DNA of 64,000 nt from Calothrix sp. PCC 7507. Lineage in GTDB: Bacteria > Cyanobacteriota > Cyanobacteriia > Cyanobacteriales > Nostocaceae. Positions 17,229-25,756 of the stretch are shown piece after piece. Each line of letters starts with the position of its first letter. Positions within the stretch are counted from its first letter, which is position 1. The DNA lies in the NCBI RefSeq assembly GCF_000316575.1, contig NC_019682.1, forward strand, positions 2,044,001-2,108,000, written 5' to 3'. The notes below the pieces were generated by a model that was not told the DNA's origin, searched no databases, and saw only the letters and a list, made by a program, of their open reading frames with translations. The position numbers were made by a program, and so were the translations under genes.

Positions 17229-19016
17229 ATGACAACAACTCTGCTAAACAATCGCTATCAAGTTATCCAAGTACTCGGTGCTGGTGGGTTTGGCGAAACC
17301 TTTCTCGCAGAAGATACTCATATGCCTTCTCGCCGTCGGTGTGTGATCAAGCAACTCAAACCCGTAACTAATGACCCTCAAACCTATCAAATGATTCAAC
17401 AGCGGTTTGAGAGGGAAGCGGCGACTTTGGAGTATCTCGGTAAAAGTAGCGACCAAATCCCTGAACTCTATGCCTACTTTTCAGAAAATGGGCAGTTTTA
17501 CCTAGTTCAGGAATGGATTCACGGTGAAACCTTGCGAGAAGTTGTCCAAGCTAAAGGATACGAGACTGAAACTACGGTTCGAGGGATGCTCTTAAGTCTG
17601 TTGTCCGTTTTGGATTATATCCACAGCAAGGGTATCATTCATCGAGACATTAAACCTGATAACATCATTCTCCGTTCCTCTGATAGCAAACCAGTGTTAA
17701 TTGATTTTGGTGCTGTCAAAGAAACCATTCGTTCAGTGGTCAGTTCTGCAAAATATCCCACACAATCAATGGTGATTGGGACACCTGGCTATATGCCCAG
17801 TGAACAAGCCCTAGGAAGGCCAGTCTACGCCACAGATATCTACAGCTTGGGTGTGACGGCTATTTATTTGCTAACTGGTAAATCACCCCACGAACTACAA
17901 ACTAACCAGCAAACAGGGGAAATACTTTGGCAAGATTACGCCCCGCAAGTATCACATAATTTAGCCCAGGTACTCAATCAGGCTATGAAACCTCTTGCAG
18001 GCGATCGCTACACCACAGCCAGCAAAATGCTGTATGCCTTGCAATCTAGCAATCACAGTTCTCCTCACACTGTCACCCTACCTCCCACGATCGCTAAACC
18101 GACCCGACAAACCGAAGTATTATCTTCTCAGCCCCAAATTCCTGCAAATAATTGGCAAAAGCCCGCCGTGGTTATCGGTAGCGTACTCATAGGTAGCTTG
18201 TTTGGTGCAGTAGCGATTTCTAGCATGACTCGCCAGCAACAGCCGGAGGTCCCAATTGCCGAAAATTCCGTACCCTCCCCAGAATCCCTAGCTACCAATC
18301 CCACACCCCTCGATACGCCAGTTCCTTCCTTACCTTCTCCCACTCCGGATACACGCACTTTACCAAACCTGCGAGTAGTTCCTGCACCTAAAGTAGACCC
18401 CAATCCCGTCATCGCATCCACACCACAGCCAGAAAACCAACCCATACCGACTGAGACGCCCACATCCCCATTAGCATCAACTCCACCGCCAGAAACAGCG
18501 AGTCAGCCAACGCCAACTCCCACGCCAGAAATACCCCCAACACCACAAAATCAGCCTCGTAAATTAGCTACCAACAGACAAAGCGTTCCCGCATTTCCTA
18601 CAGGTACAGCTAGAAACAGTGTCGAAGCCACTCTTGGCAAGCCCAAAAAAGATTTAAGAGGACTGTGGCCGAATACCCGCGCCATCACCTATAGGGTAGT
18701 CCCAAACCAAATTGACCTAGGCTACTTATTTGATCGTAATTCTGGAACACTACGCCAAACTGAAGCATCTTTTGCCTCATCAGTAGACCAGCAGGTAATG
18801 CAGACTACTTTAGACGGGATGTTAGGAGGTCAAGCAACTGCAGAGATCAAGCAGGGACTCCAACAAGTGCAACAGCGTCAGTCTGATAATTTTCAGTTTA
18901 CAAAAGGCCGAGTCAAAGGTCAGATTGTGCGCCAAAACTGTGATTTCATCTATATTAGTATTTGGGATGCAGATTTACATGATTTTGTCAATCCATCAGA
19001 CGCTAAACAATGCTAA
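17229..19016 (+). CDS. Membrane-anchored Ser/Thr protein kinase with a third type of C-terminal domain
   Basis: A 595-residue Hanks-type kinase, complete in catalytic motifs: GAGGFGETFLAED, lysine in CVIKQL, IIHRDIKPDN, LIDFGAVKE, GTPGYMPSEQ. A hydrophobic segment lies near residues 315-335 (VVIGSVLIGSLFGAVAISS), followed by a 120-residue Pro/Thr-rich spacer. The last 150 residues (GTARNSVEATLGKPKKDLRG, LWPNTRAITYRVVP, then FTKGRVKGQIVRQNCDFIYI) recall a domain attached to other cyanobacterial kinases, of unknown ligand. It follows the NLR-like gene on the same strand and precedes a Uma2 gene by 49 bases; co-transcription is plausible but unproven. Confidence 0.92.
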   Translation: MTTTLLNNRYQVIQVLGAGGFGETFLAEDTHMPSRRRCVIKQLKPVTNDPQTYQMIQQRFEREAATLEYLGKSSDQIPELYAYFSENGQFYLVQEWIHGETLREVVQAKGYETETTVRGMLLSLLSVLDYIHSKGIIHRDIKPDNIILRSSDSKPVLIDFGAVKETIRSVVSSAKYPTQSMVIGTPGYMPSEQALGRPVYATDIYSLGVTAIYLLTGKSPHELQTNQQTGEILWQDYAPQVSHNLAQVLNQAMKPLAGDRYTTASKMLYALQSSNHSSPHTVTLPPTIAKPTRQTEVLSSQPQIPANNWQKPAVVIGSVLIGSLFGAVAISSMTRQQQPEVPIAENSVPSPESLATNPTPLDTPVPSLPSPTPDTRTLPNLRVVPAPKVDPNPVIASTPQPENQPIPTETPTSPLASTPPPETASQPTPTPTPEIPPTPQNQPRKLATNRQSVPAFPTGTARNSVEATLGKPKKDLRGLWPNTRAITYRVVPNQIDLGYLFDRNSGTLRQTEASFASSVDQQVMQTTLDGMLGGQATAEIKQGLQQVQQRQSDNFQFTKGRVKGQIVRQNCDFIYISIWDADLHDFVNPSDAKQC

Positions 19017-19065
19017 TTCGTAAACCTTCTCTTAACAACCACTGAATGCTTACAAGCCTGATAAT

Positions 19066-19695
19066 ATGACTCAAGCCTATGTCGAAACCAAACTGTACAA
19101 CTTCGATGAATTTATCAGCTGGTATCCCGAAAACTCGGCAGTTCGATACGAACTGCATGATGGAGTAATTATCGAAATGCCCAAGCCCAAGGGGAAACAT
19201 TCAACTCTAACAGGTTCCCTAATCGAGCAATTATTGATAATTATCAGACAGAGTAGCTTTGGCGGTCTCTGGACTATTCCCAGGGAATCGATCGTCAAAA
19301 CCAAATGGGAAAAATCAGGTTATGAGCCGGATATCATTATATTAAACAAAGAAGTTCTTGGGGACGAAACCCGGTGGGAAAGCGAATCGATTATTCAAAA
19401 TCCTAATTCAGTCAAATTAATTGTCGAGGTGGTTTCAACTAATTGGCGTGATGATTACTACAATAAAGTTCGAGATTATGAAGAGATGGGGATCGAGGAA
19501 TATTGGATTCTCGATTATGCAGCACTGGGGGCGAGAAAGTTCATCGGGAACCCCAAGCAAGCCACAATTTTTGTTTGTAACTTGGTTGATGGAGAATATC
19601 AGATGACGACCTTTACGGGAAACACAACCATTGTTTCCCCGACCTTTCCCCAATTCAACTTAACCGCACAGCAGATTTTCGATTTGGCTTCTTAA
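19066..19695 (+). CDS. Uma2 family (DUF820) putative endonuclease
   Basis: A 209-residue family member with the standard N-terminal layout (YNFDEFISWYPENSAVRYEL, HDGVIIEMPKPKGKHS) and a complete PD-(D/E)XK-like core: D in GYEPDIIILN, the SVKLIVEVVSTNWRDDYYNK segment with E and K, then VRDYEEMGIEEYWILDY. It lies 49 bases after the kinase. Length and motifs are normal. Family function remains uncertain: predicted nuclease, often near mobile DNA. Confidence 0.88.
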   Translation: MTQAYVETKLYNFDEFISWYPENSAVRYELHDGVIIEMPKPKGKHSTLTGSLIEQLLIIIRQSSFGGLWTIPRESIVKTKWEKSGYEPDIIILNKEVLGDETRWESESIIQNPNSVKLIVEVVSTNWRDDYYNKVRDYEEMGIEEYWILDYAALGARKFIGNPKQATIFVCNLVDGEYQMTTFTGNTTIVSPTFPQFNLTAQQIFDLAS

Positions 19696-19765
19696 AAAAG
19701 CTTTAACTTGGTTTGGTAGAACATATCAAAAAAAAGAGCCTTACTTAGCTAAAACAAAAAGAAGC

Positions 19766-19794
19766 CCCACATCTGACCTGAAGGGCAGTGTGGG
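19766..19794. repeat. Left-end imperfect hairpin of the IS605 element
   Basis: CCCACA plus CTG pairs with CAG plus TGTGGG, with one bulged T, around ACCTGAAGGG. Its location 40 bases beyond the 3' end of tnpA fits the left-end hairpin bound by TnpA. Confidence 0.6.
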
Positions 19795-19833
19795 ATGAAT
19801 TTTTGGGCGATGACGAATTGACCCACAACCAAA

Positions 19834-20289
19834 TTAATCCGCAGGATTAACAGGACAGGGGGTCGATGAGGAGTCGCCACTTTCAGGTTTGTCTTGCGCT
19901 TCAATATATTGTTTTAAAGATGAGATAGTTACGCCACCACAACTAGCAATGAAGTATGACCCATTCCAAAAGACATCTTTGGTGTAGAAACGACTCAGGT
20001 GGGTTGAAAATTCTTGTCTGAGTCTGCGGGAAGTAGTTGATTTGATATTACCCACCAGCTTACTTAATTGTAAGTCAGGATGATATTGAAATAACAGGTG
20101 TACGTGGTCTGATTCGCCACTAAACTCTACAAGCTTGCAGTCCCACTTGAGTAACAAATCTTCAAGGATGACATGTAATCGACTCAACATTTCCCCTGTG
20201 ATAGCTTTGCGACGATATTTTGTTGTTAAGACTAGGTGAGCTTTGAGGTCACTGACAGACCTCCCTTGTGATACAAAATCATTTTTCAC
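19834..20289 (-). CDS. tnpA: IS200/IS605 TnpA transposase (Y1 HUH)
   Basis: A 151-residue single-strand transposase with the full Y1 signature: AHLVLTTKYRRKAI at the N-terminus, the HUH metal-binding motif in ESDHVHLLFQYHP (residues 62-64) and the nucleophile in SSLKQYIEAQ (Tyr128). Length is normal with a short polar tail. It acts on single-stranded, hairpin-bearing ends at the replication fork. It is divergent from tnpB with 76 bases between starts. Nothing suggests inactivation. Confidence 0.95.
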   Translation of the reverse strand: MKNDFVSQGRSVSDLKAHLVLTTKYRRKAITGEMLSRLHVILEDLLLKWDCKLVEFSGESDHVHLLFQYHPDLQLSKLVGNIKSTTSRRLRQEFSTHLSRFYTKDVFWNGSYFIASCGGVTISSLKQYIEAQDKPESGDSSSTPCPVNPAD

Positions 20290-20365
20290 AAATTTTTCAA
20301 GAACTCTGTCATAATCACTGTAGCCTAAAATAACAACAGTGATTAACGGTAGGAGGTGATTTACT

Positions 20366-21760
20366 TTGTTGCTTAACTATCAGTATCGAGCTTATCCAGA
20401 TACCAATCAAAAGCTAGAACTTAATTATTGGTTGCGAATATGCCAGTACTGGTACAACAAGCAACTAGGGGATAGGTTTGATTGGTGGGAAAATAACCGC
20501 AACAATATCAACGCCTGTCCTTTAATTTGCCCATTACCTCAGTTAAGGGATAATCCTAATTTTTACTCTCAGAAAAAACAGCTACCAATTATCAAAGAAG
20601 ATTTGATAAAAGTTGTTCATTCTGGGGAGTTACTAGATTTTTCTCGTGTACCCTCCCAAACATTACAAGATGTTTGCAAACGAGTAGACTTGGCTTTTGG
20701 GCGTTTTATCAAGGGGGATGGTAACGGCAATCGTAGTGGTAAGCCACGATTTAAGAATGCTGCTCGGTATCGCACCCTGAAAATAGAAGGTCAAGCTATA
20801 ACCATAGAGCGTGTAGAAAAAGACTGGTTATTTGCATCTTTCTCTAAACTTAATGGGTGGGTAAAAGTACGACTACATAGACCATTGCCTGAAGGGCTGA
20901 CGCTCAAAAATGCATTGCTTACCTTAAAAGCTGATGGGTGGTATTTAACTATTTGCCTAGAAGACCCAAATGTACCGGAGTTCACGCCTGACGAAATAGT
21001 GCCAACGTGGAGAAACACAATTGGATTGGATGCGGTACTGCATGAAGATGATTATCTTGCTACTAGCGAAAATACCAAACTTCCTGCACTGAAATCGTTC
21101 AGAAAATCTGAACAACGTCTCGCTAAAGTTTCGCGTCGTAAAGCTATCAAAAAGAAAGGCAGTAGACCAAGACGTAAACTAGCAAAACGAGAAGCACGGG
21201 AACATCAGCGCATAGCCAGAGCAAGGAAAGACCACGCTTTTAAAACTGCCCATACTCTTGTAAGAACTGGTAAAAAAGTTTTTGTACACGAAGATTTAAA
21301 TCTAAAAGCTTTATCGAAAAGGAACAAAGCTAAACAAGATGAAGATGGTAGTTACCTTCCAAATGGTCAATCAGCTAAATCTGGATTAAATAAATCTTGG
21401 AATGACGCTGCATTCGGGCAATTTTTCACAATCCTAGAATACATAGTTTCAAAAACTGGGGCTAGGACGATAGCAGTTAAACCTGCATATACATCTCAGC
21501 TACTCGCATATCGTGATAATTTTGTCTTCACTGATTGCAGTATTCGTGAATATTGGGATGAAATCGAATCGCTTTGGGTTGACAGAGATATTAATGCTGG
21601 AATCAACATAAAGCGTGTGGGGCTGGGACTGTTCCCCACAATAAAACGCCGTAGAGGGAATCTGGTAGTAACTGAATCTACTACCAATAGTACCTCGAAG
21701 GAAGTTCTGGAAACATTAAAAATGTGCCAGAAGCCTACAGCGACTCGTAGAGCGCTGTAG
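20366..21760 (+). CDS. tnpB: TnpB RNA-guided nuclease of IS605, lacking the usual zinc ribbon
   Basis: A 464-residue TnpB. RuvC-I aspartate is in TIGLDAVLHEDDYL, RuvC-II glutamate in VFVHEDLNLKAL and RuvC-III aspartate in LWVDRDINAGINI, so the nuclease triad is present. The zinc-ribbon position between RuvC-II and RuvC-III reads PAYTSQLLAYRDNFVFTDCS with no CxxC pairs, so the metal-binding knuckles are missing; this seems to be a trait of this cyanobacterial subgroup rather than damage. Translation begins at TTG 20366, preceded at 20351-20360 by AGGAGGTGAT, an unusually strong Shine-Dalgarno sequence. The stop codon lies inside the right-end hairpin, so the 3' mRNA could give the omega-RNA. 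Confidence 0.92.
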   Translation: MLLNYQYRAYPDTNQKLELNYWLRICQYWYNKQLGDRFDWWENNRNNINACPLICPLPQLRDNPNFYSQKKQLPIIKEDLIKVVHSGELLDFSRVPSQTLQDVCKRVDLAFGRFIKGDGNGNRSGKPRFKNAARYRTLKIEGQAITIERVEKDWLFASFSKLNGWVKVRLHRPLPEGLTLKNALLTLKADGWYLTICLEDPNVPEFTPDEIVPTWRNTIGLDAVLHEDDYLATSENTKLPALKSFRKSEQRLAKVSRRKAIKKKGSRPRRKLAKREAREHQRIARARKDHAFKTAHTLVRTGKKVFVHEDLNLKALSKRNKAKQDEDGSYLPNGQSAKSGLNKSWNDAAFGQFFTILEYIVSKTGARTIAVKPAYTSQLLAYRDNFVFTDCSIREYWDEIESLWVDRDINAGINIKRVGLGLFPTIKRRRGNLVVTESTTNSTSKEVLETLKMCQKPTATRRAL

Positions 21761-21761
21761 G
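21734..21761 (+). ncRNA. Right-end hairpin, predicted 3' part of TnpB omega-RNA
   Basis: CCTACAGCG at 21734-21742 pairs perfectly with CGCTGTAGG at 21753-21761 around a 10-base loop. In IS605 elements the right-end hairpin overlaps the end of tnpB and forms the scaffold of the guide RNA, with the guide taken from flanking DNA. That role here is inference from position. Confidence 0.5.
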
Positions 21762-21877
21762 TAGTTCACGCTCCTTTTTAAAAAACAGGTAATGAAATTT
21801 TGACCAAAGAAGTGTAAAGGATGAAGGATGTAGACACCTCACCTTATCAGTGGCGTAATTTCATTGAAAGCGACGGG

Positions 21878-21908
21878 AAACTCCAACCACTCGTTGGTGG
21901 GAGTTTTT
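21878..21908 (+). terminator. Rho-independent-type terminator (plus strand, perhaps bidirectional)
   Basis: AAACTCC plus ACCA pairs with TTGGT plus GGAGTTT around CTCG, with an A-G mismatch, and continues into TTTTTT on the plus strand. It lies between the IS605 right end and the rplL stop. It ends plus-strand transcription best, but the same stem may also stop the ribosomal operon on the minus strand. Confidence 0.65.
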
Positions 21909-21929
21909 TATACTTCAGACTTCAGTTGA

Positions 21930-22316
21930 CTACTTAATAGCCACCTTACCGCCAGCTTCTTCGATCCGCTTCTTAGCATCTTCAGCAGCATCCTTAGCAA
22001 CACCTTCCTTAATAGCCTTGGGTGCAGCTTCCACCATATCCTTAGCTTCTTTCAGACCCAGACCGGTCAATTCCCGGACAATCTTCAGCACGGCAATTTT
22101 CTTATCAGCTGGGACTGATTCCAGAATCACATCAAACTCGGTTTGTTCAACAACTTCTTCAGCCGCGACAGCAGCAGCAGGCCCAGCGATCGCTACGCCA
22201 ACAGGAGCAGCAGCACTCACACCAAAGGCTTCTTCAATTTGCTTAACTAATTCGGAAGCTTCCAACAAAGATAAGGATTTAAGTTGTTCTAAAATTTGAT
22301 CGGTTGCAGCAGACAT
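21930..22316 (-). CDS. rplL: 50S ribosomal protein L7/L12
   Basis: A 128-residue stalk protein that recruits translation GTPases. The N-terminal dimerisation helices ([33 protein letters not shown]) are followed by an Ala/Val-rich hinge and the C-terminal domain [40 protein letters not shown]. It is complete and of normal length. It is the last gene of the minus-strand nusG-L11-L1-L10-L12 block, 80 bases after rplJ. Confidence 0.99.
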   Translation of the reverse strand: MSAATDQILEQLKSLSLLEASELVKQIEEAFGVSAAAPVGVAIAGPAAAVAAEEVVEQTEFDVILESVPADKKIAVLKIVRELTGLGLKEAKDMVEAAPKAIKEGVAKDAAEDAKKRIEEAGGKVAIK

Positions 22317-22396
22317 TGATATAACTCCTGTAATTTTGATTAACTATTTAGTCATTCGTCGTTAGTGATGACTTTTGACTATGAAAAACGCGAAAT

Positions 22397-22948
22397 TTAC
22401 TCACCAGCACTTTCGGTGCTATCTCCTGACTCTTTATCGGCCACTGCTTGCAAAGACCGCGCCAGTGAACCAGGAACTTCGTTGATACCCACAGCAATCT
22501 TCGTAGCCAAAGCGTTGATTGCTCCAGCAATTTGAGCGATGAGTTGTTCCTTCGATGGCAAGTCTCCTAGGATCTTGACATCTGGCTCTTTGAGTAGCTT
22601 TCCTTCCAAGACACCACCGCGAAGTTCTGTCTTCTTGGTGACTTTCTGGAATTCTTGATAAGCCTTAATTGCTGATGAGAAATCTTCTTTGACCAGCAAA
22701 AAGGCTGAAGAACCTTGAAGCAATTCTGACAGTGGCTGCCATTTTTCATCATCTTGGATGGCAATGCCCATCAAGGTGTTTTTTGTCACCTTGCAAACAG
22801 TGCCACTCGGACGTAGTCGCCGTCTTAAGTCTGAGATTTCGGCAACTGTTAGCCCTTGGTATTCAATTACCAGTGCTAGAGTTGACTCACTCAAAGTTTC
22901 TTTGAGGTCAGCTACTATCTCTTTCTTGTTTTCTAGTGTTCTACCCAT
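22397..22948 (-). CDS. rplJ: 50S ribosomal protein L10
   Basis: L10 anchors the L7/L12 stalk and autoregulates its operon. The start is set at ATG 22948 ([20 protein letters not shown]) because homology begins there; the open frame extends 25 codons upstream with no family sequence. Diagnostic segments are [30 protein letters not shown] and [20 protein letters not shown]. The 184-residue product is typical. The L10 leader RNA lies just upstream. Confidence 0.98.
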   Translation of the reverse strand: MGRTLENKKEIVADLKETLSESTLALVIEYQGLTVAEISDLRRRLRPSGTVCKVTKNTLMGIAIQDDEKWQPLSELLQGSSAFLLVKEDFSSAIKAYQEFQKVTKKTELRGGVLEGKLLKEPDVKILGDLPSKEQLIAQIAGAINALATKIAVGINEVPGSLARSLQAVADKESGDSTESAGE

Positions 22949-23021
22949 CTTCGTTTTAGCTCCAAGGGCAAAATCATCGATTTCCCTACATGTGTATCTT
23001 GTTCTGACCAATCCAAACAAC

Positions 23022-23165
23022 AAACCCCAGCTGCTTTAGCCGGGGTTTAGTGGTATTACTCTTCATACCTTAGCGATCGCAGTTTTACAAGCGTCACTTT
23101 GAGTATTCAGGGTTTCAACCTCGGCAGGATATTAAGCGATATGCACCTGCTGTCTCCGGCTTGAT
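23022..23165 (-). ncRNA. L10 leader: autoregulatory mRNA element of rplJ-rplL
   Basis: On the minus strand the sequence GCCGGAGACAGCAGGTGC, then TTAATATCCTGCCGAGGT (plus 23117-23164), is the conserved L10-binding core: AGCAGGTG pairs with CCTGCC around a variable loop. Downstream, AAACCCCGGCTAAAGC with GCTGGGGTTTG (23022-23048) makes a terminator-like or alternative hairpin. L10 (with L12) binds this region to repress its own operon; that is established for the family. Confidence 0.9.
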
Positions 23166-23238
23166 TTATTCAATTAGGTACTGGCGACTGGGCTAGAGAT
23201 CAATTACCTAGTCCCCAGTCCCCATTACCTATTCCCCA

Positions 23239-23955
23239 TCATGATGCTTCGGTCAGTTTCAAATCCCGTAGGGCGCTGATATCGACTTTAATCGCTGGCC
23301 CCATTGTGGCAGACACATAAACTGTGCGCCAATAACGACCCTTTGCGCCTGCAGGACGGTTACGGTCGATTGTTTCTTGCAACGCCTTCAGGTTGATTAA
23401 CAAATCTTCTGGCGCGAAGGCTGCCTTACCAAACATAACATGGACTATGCCTGTGCGGTCAGCACGAAATTCTAGTTTACCAGCTTTGAATTCTGCGATC
23501 GCACCTGCTAAGTCAAATGTCACTGTCCCACCTTTGGGCGATGGCATCAAACCACGTGGACCAAGCAATTTACCCAGCTTTGCCACCTGTGGCATCACAT
23601 CTGGGGTAGCAATTAGCTTGTCAAAATCCATTCTACCCTTTTGGATTTCATCAATCAATTCTTCTGAGCCAGCAATGTCAGCACCAGCGTTGCTGGCTTC
23701 ATTGACTTTCTCACCTCTGGCAATCACCGCCACCCTGATAATTTGTCCTGTACCTTTGGGCAGTGCTACCGTTGTCCGCAACTGTTGATCTGTATACTTG
23801 GGGTCAATTCCCAACCGGATGTGTGCTTCCGCGGCTTCTGGGAATTTGGCTGTTGCTGTCGCTTGCAAAAGCTCCAAAGCCTCTATCGGACCGTAGTCCC
23901 TATCTTCTACCTTGGCTTGCAGTTCCCGCAAGCGCCGTGATACTTTTTTTGCCAT
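23239..23955 (-). CDS. rplA: 50S ribosomal protein L1
   Basis: A 238-residue L1 protein, complete. It binds 23S rRNA at the mobile L1 stalk. Recognised by [57 protein letters not shown] and [18 protein letters not shown]. It is third in the block; the gap to rplJ holds the L10 leader and short tandem repeats. Confidence 0.99.
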   Translation of the reverse strand: MAKKVSRRLRELQAKVEDRDYGPIEALELLQATATAKFPEAAEAHIRLGIDPKYTDQQLRTTVALPKGTGQIIRVAVIARGEKVNEASNAGADIAGSEELIDEIQKGRMDFDKLIATPDVMPQVAKLGKLLGPRGLMPSPKGGTVTFDLAGAIAEFKAGKLEFRADRTGIVHVMFGKAAFAPEDLLINLKALQETIDRNRPAGAKGRYWRTVYVSATMGPAIKVDISALRDLKLTEAS

Positions 23956-24065
23956 TTTTCTCTCCTGGGGTAATTCCGAAGCTTGGCCTCTCCCCCGATA
24001 ATTTTTAGTTATGAGTGCTGAGTACTAAGTTATTTGACTTTTGACTCCTGACTCTTGACCCTTGA

Positions 24066-24491
24066 CTAATCCGCAATAGTAACGCCCATATTCTTGGCAG
24101 TACCTTCGACAATCTTCATCGCCGCTTCTATGTCATTGGCGTTGAGATCGGGCAGTTTAGTTTGAGCAATTTCCTGCAATTGCGCTCTGGTAATTTTCCC
24201 AACTTTCTTTTTGTTAGGTTCATTAGATCCGCGCTCGATTTTTGCTGCCTTGCGAATCAGTACTGATGCTGGTGGCGTTTTAAGTACGAATGTAAAACTC
24301 CGGTCTTCAAAAACCGATATTTCTACAGGTATCACCATCCCAGCTTGGTCTGCTGTTTTGGCGTTGTACTCTTTGCAGAACATCATGATGTTAACGCCGT
24401 GTTGACCCAATGCGGGACCCACGGGTGGTGCTGGATTGGCTTTTCCAGCATTCAGGGCCAGTTTAATGACCGCTACGACTTTCTTCGCCAT
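24066..24491 (-). CDS. rplK: 50S ribosomal protein L11
   Basis: A 141-residue L11, normal length. The Pro-rich N-terminal domain ([39 protein letters not shown]) and the C-terminal rRNA-binding domain ([12 protein letters not shown]-type helix, [17 protein letters not shown]) are intact. It sits 6 bases downstream of nusG, so the two are co-transcribed. The rplK-rplA gap contains degenerate 7-base tandem repeats (GACTCTT type). Confidence 0.99.
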   Translation of the reverse strand: MAKKVVAVIKLALNAGKANPAPPVGPALGQHGVNIMMFCKEYNAKTADQAGMVIPVEISVFEDRSFTFVLKTPPASVLIRKAAKIERGSNEPNKKKVGKITRAQLQEIAQTKLPDLNANDIEAAMKIVEGTAKNMGVTIAD

Positions 24492-24497
24492 TGTTTA

Positions 24498-25130
24498 TTA
24501 GCTCTGTTTCTCTACCTGATTAAATTCCAACTCTACTGGTGTATCTCGCCCAAAAATTGATAGCAAGGCTTTGAGTTTACTCCGCTCTGGAGAAACTTCT
24601 ATCACCTCACCTTCAAAGTCTTTAAACGGACCAGAAAGCACAATTATCTTATCACCAGTAGCCATGTCAATTTTGACAACTGGCTCTTGTTCGCTGGTCT
24701 GTTTGAATATGCGTTCTACTTCTGAATGACCTAGGGGCAATGGCTTGACGTGACCTCGACCCTTGCCGCTACCACGTTTTTGCTCTGCTCCTACAAAATT
24801 AATCACATGAGAGGTGTTTCGTACCACCTGCCAGGTGTCATCATCCAAAATCATCCGTACTAGTACATATCCAGGGAACACCTTTTCCTCTGTATGCTGG
24901 CGGCTACCATCTTTACGGATTTTAACTGCCGGCGTGTGGGGAATTTCCACCTGGACAATCTTCTCAGCCACATCAAAGGTTTGGATGCGCTGCTCTAGGT
25001 TTGTCTTCACACGCTTTTCACAGCCTGAGGCTACCTGCACCGCATACCAGCGGGCCTCAAGAAGCGCTGTCTCTGCGGCTTCCTCTGACTGCAAAGTTGA
25101 GTTACGCGGTTCGTCTGTTGCAAAAGTCAT
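24498..25130 (-). CDS. nusG: Transcription termination/antitermination factor NusG
   Basis: NusG binds RNA polymerase and couples it to Rho or ribosomes. The NGN domain is ARWYAVQVASGCEKRVKTNL and VLVRMILDDDTWQVVRNTSH; the KOW domain is TGDKIIVLSGPFKDFEGEVI. The ATG at 25130 (MTFATDEPRNS) is chosen: it overlaps the secE stop (TGATG) and follows an AGGTG Shine-Dalgarno, while the frame extends only 8 codons further. Product about 210 residues. Confidence 0.98.
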   Translation of the reverse strand: MTFATDEPRNSTLQSEEAAETALLEARWYAVQVASGCEKRVKTNLEQRIQTFDVAEKIVQVEIPHTPAVKIRKDGSRQHTEEKVFPGYVLVRMILDDDTWQVVRNTSHVINFVGAEQKRGSGKGRGHVKPLPLGHSEVERIFKQTSEQEPVVKIDMATGDKIIVLSGPFKDFEGEVIEVSPERSKLKALLSIFGRDTPVELEFNQVEKQS

Positions 25131-25351
25131 CAGAACACCTGTTTTGCTGCCCAAGCAAACAATCCATCGACCAAATATATCAAAGATGCGGAGAGTGTCA
25201 CCATTAACAACACGGCTGCTGATTCGCTCACTAATTGCTTACGACTCGGCCAAACTACTTTCTCAAGTTCTTCTTTGGTTCCCTGGAAGAAGTTGGTCAA
25301 GCTAAACCCATTTGAGTTTTCTGGGATTTCCGCTTCATTTTTTTTGGCCAC
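25130..25351 (-). CDS. secE: Preprotein translocase subunit SecE
   Basis: A 73-residue single-span SecE, the short cyanobacterial/plastid form. The cytoplasmic amphipathic part NFFQGTKEELEKVVWPSRKQ and LVSESAAVLLMVTLSASLIY (transmembrane) are diagnostic. It stabilises SecY in the cytoplasmic and thylakoid membranes. It is one-base overlapped with nusG (translational coupling) and follows tRNA-Trp, an arrangement widespread in bacteria. Confidence 0.98.
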   Translation of the reverse strand: MAKKNEAEIPENSNGFSLTNFFQGTKEELEKVVWPSRKQLVSESAAVLLMVTLSASLIYLVDGLFAWAAKQVF

Positions 25352-25535
25352 GGCCGTTTATCCCCCGTTGTTTACACAGCTGAATGCTGCTAGTGTTTGA
25401 TCCAGGTTTACAGCTTGACTCTATCTTACTTACTGGAAGCAAAAAAGCCGCCAAATAATTATACCCGAAATCATTAGCACCAACTGCCATTTTAGCAGAT
25501 GTGATATTGTTTCGGGCTTTATTTTGGCTTTTGAG

Positions 25536-25608
25536 CGCGCCCTGGAGGACTTGAACCCCCGACATCAGGTTTTGGAGACCTGCGTTCTACCAACTGAACT
25601 AAGAGCGC
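25536..25608 (-). tRNA. trnW: tRNA-Trp (anticodon CCA)
   Basis: The minus strand folds as a complete cloverleaf of 73 bases: acceptor GCGCTCT pairs with AGGGCGC (one G-T), D-arm AGTTCAGTTGGTAGAAC, anticodon loop CTCCAAA with CCA, and T-arm GGGGGTTCAAGTCCTCC. The 3' CCA is not encoded. It lies upstream of secE in the same direction. Confidence 0.97.
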
Positions 25609-25702
25609 ACAAGCTGTCTTGGATTTGATAATTGCGCTGAACCTTTCCAAGTTTAACGCAATTTACAATTATTGTAACTTAATTTTGTTAAGAGGGCAAA
25701 TC

Positions 25703-25724
25703 AGCGGCAGATGCCGCTTTTTGG
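25703..25724 (+). terminator. Short GC hairpin with T-run
   Basis: AGCGGCA pairs perfectly with TGCCGCT across GA and is followed by TTTTT on the plus strand. No plus-strand gene precedes it, so it may instead be a 3' hairpin of rplS read on the minus strand. Role uncertain. Confidence 0.35.
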
Positions 25725-25756
25725 TTAGTATATCTCCCATACCTTGGAACGGTTAA

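Larger units (their letters stand above)
19740..21775. mobile_element. IS200/IS605-family insertion sequence (tnpA and tnpB divergent)
   Basis: This has the classical IS605 layout: a minus-strand HUH transposase tnpA, a plus-strand tnpB, and subterminal hairpins at both sides (19766-19794 and 21734-21761) in place of inverted terminal repeats. TTAC precedes the left hairpin (19741-19744) and TTCAC follows the right one (21765-21769); these could be cleavage or target sites, but the exact ends cannot be fixed without an empty site. Both genes appear intact. Confidence 0.8.

Noticed and set aside
20366-21760. TnpB as a pseudogene because the zinc-ribbon cysteines are missing
   Set aside because: The frame is full length with an intact RuvC triad, strong ribosome site and right-end hairpin, so it is more likely a subgroup trait.
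25130-25154. Longer NusG start at 25154
   Set aside because: The ATG at 25130 has a Shine-Dalgarno and the coupled overlap with secE; the extra eight residues look non-conserved.
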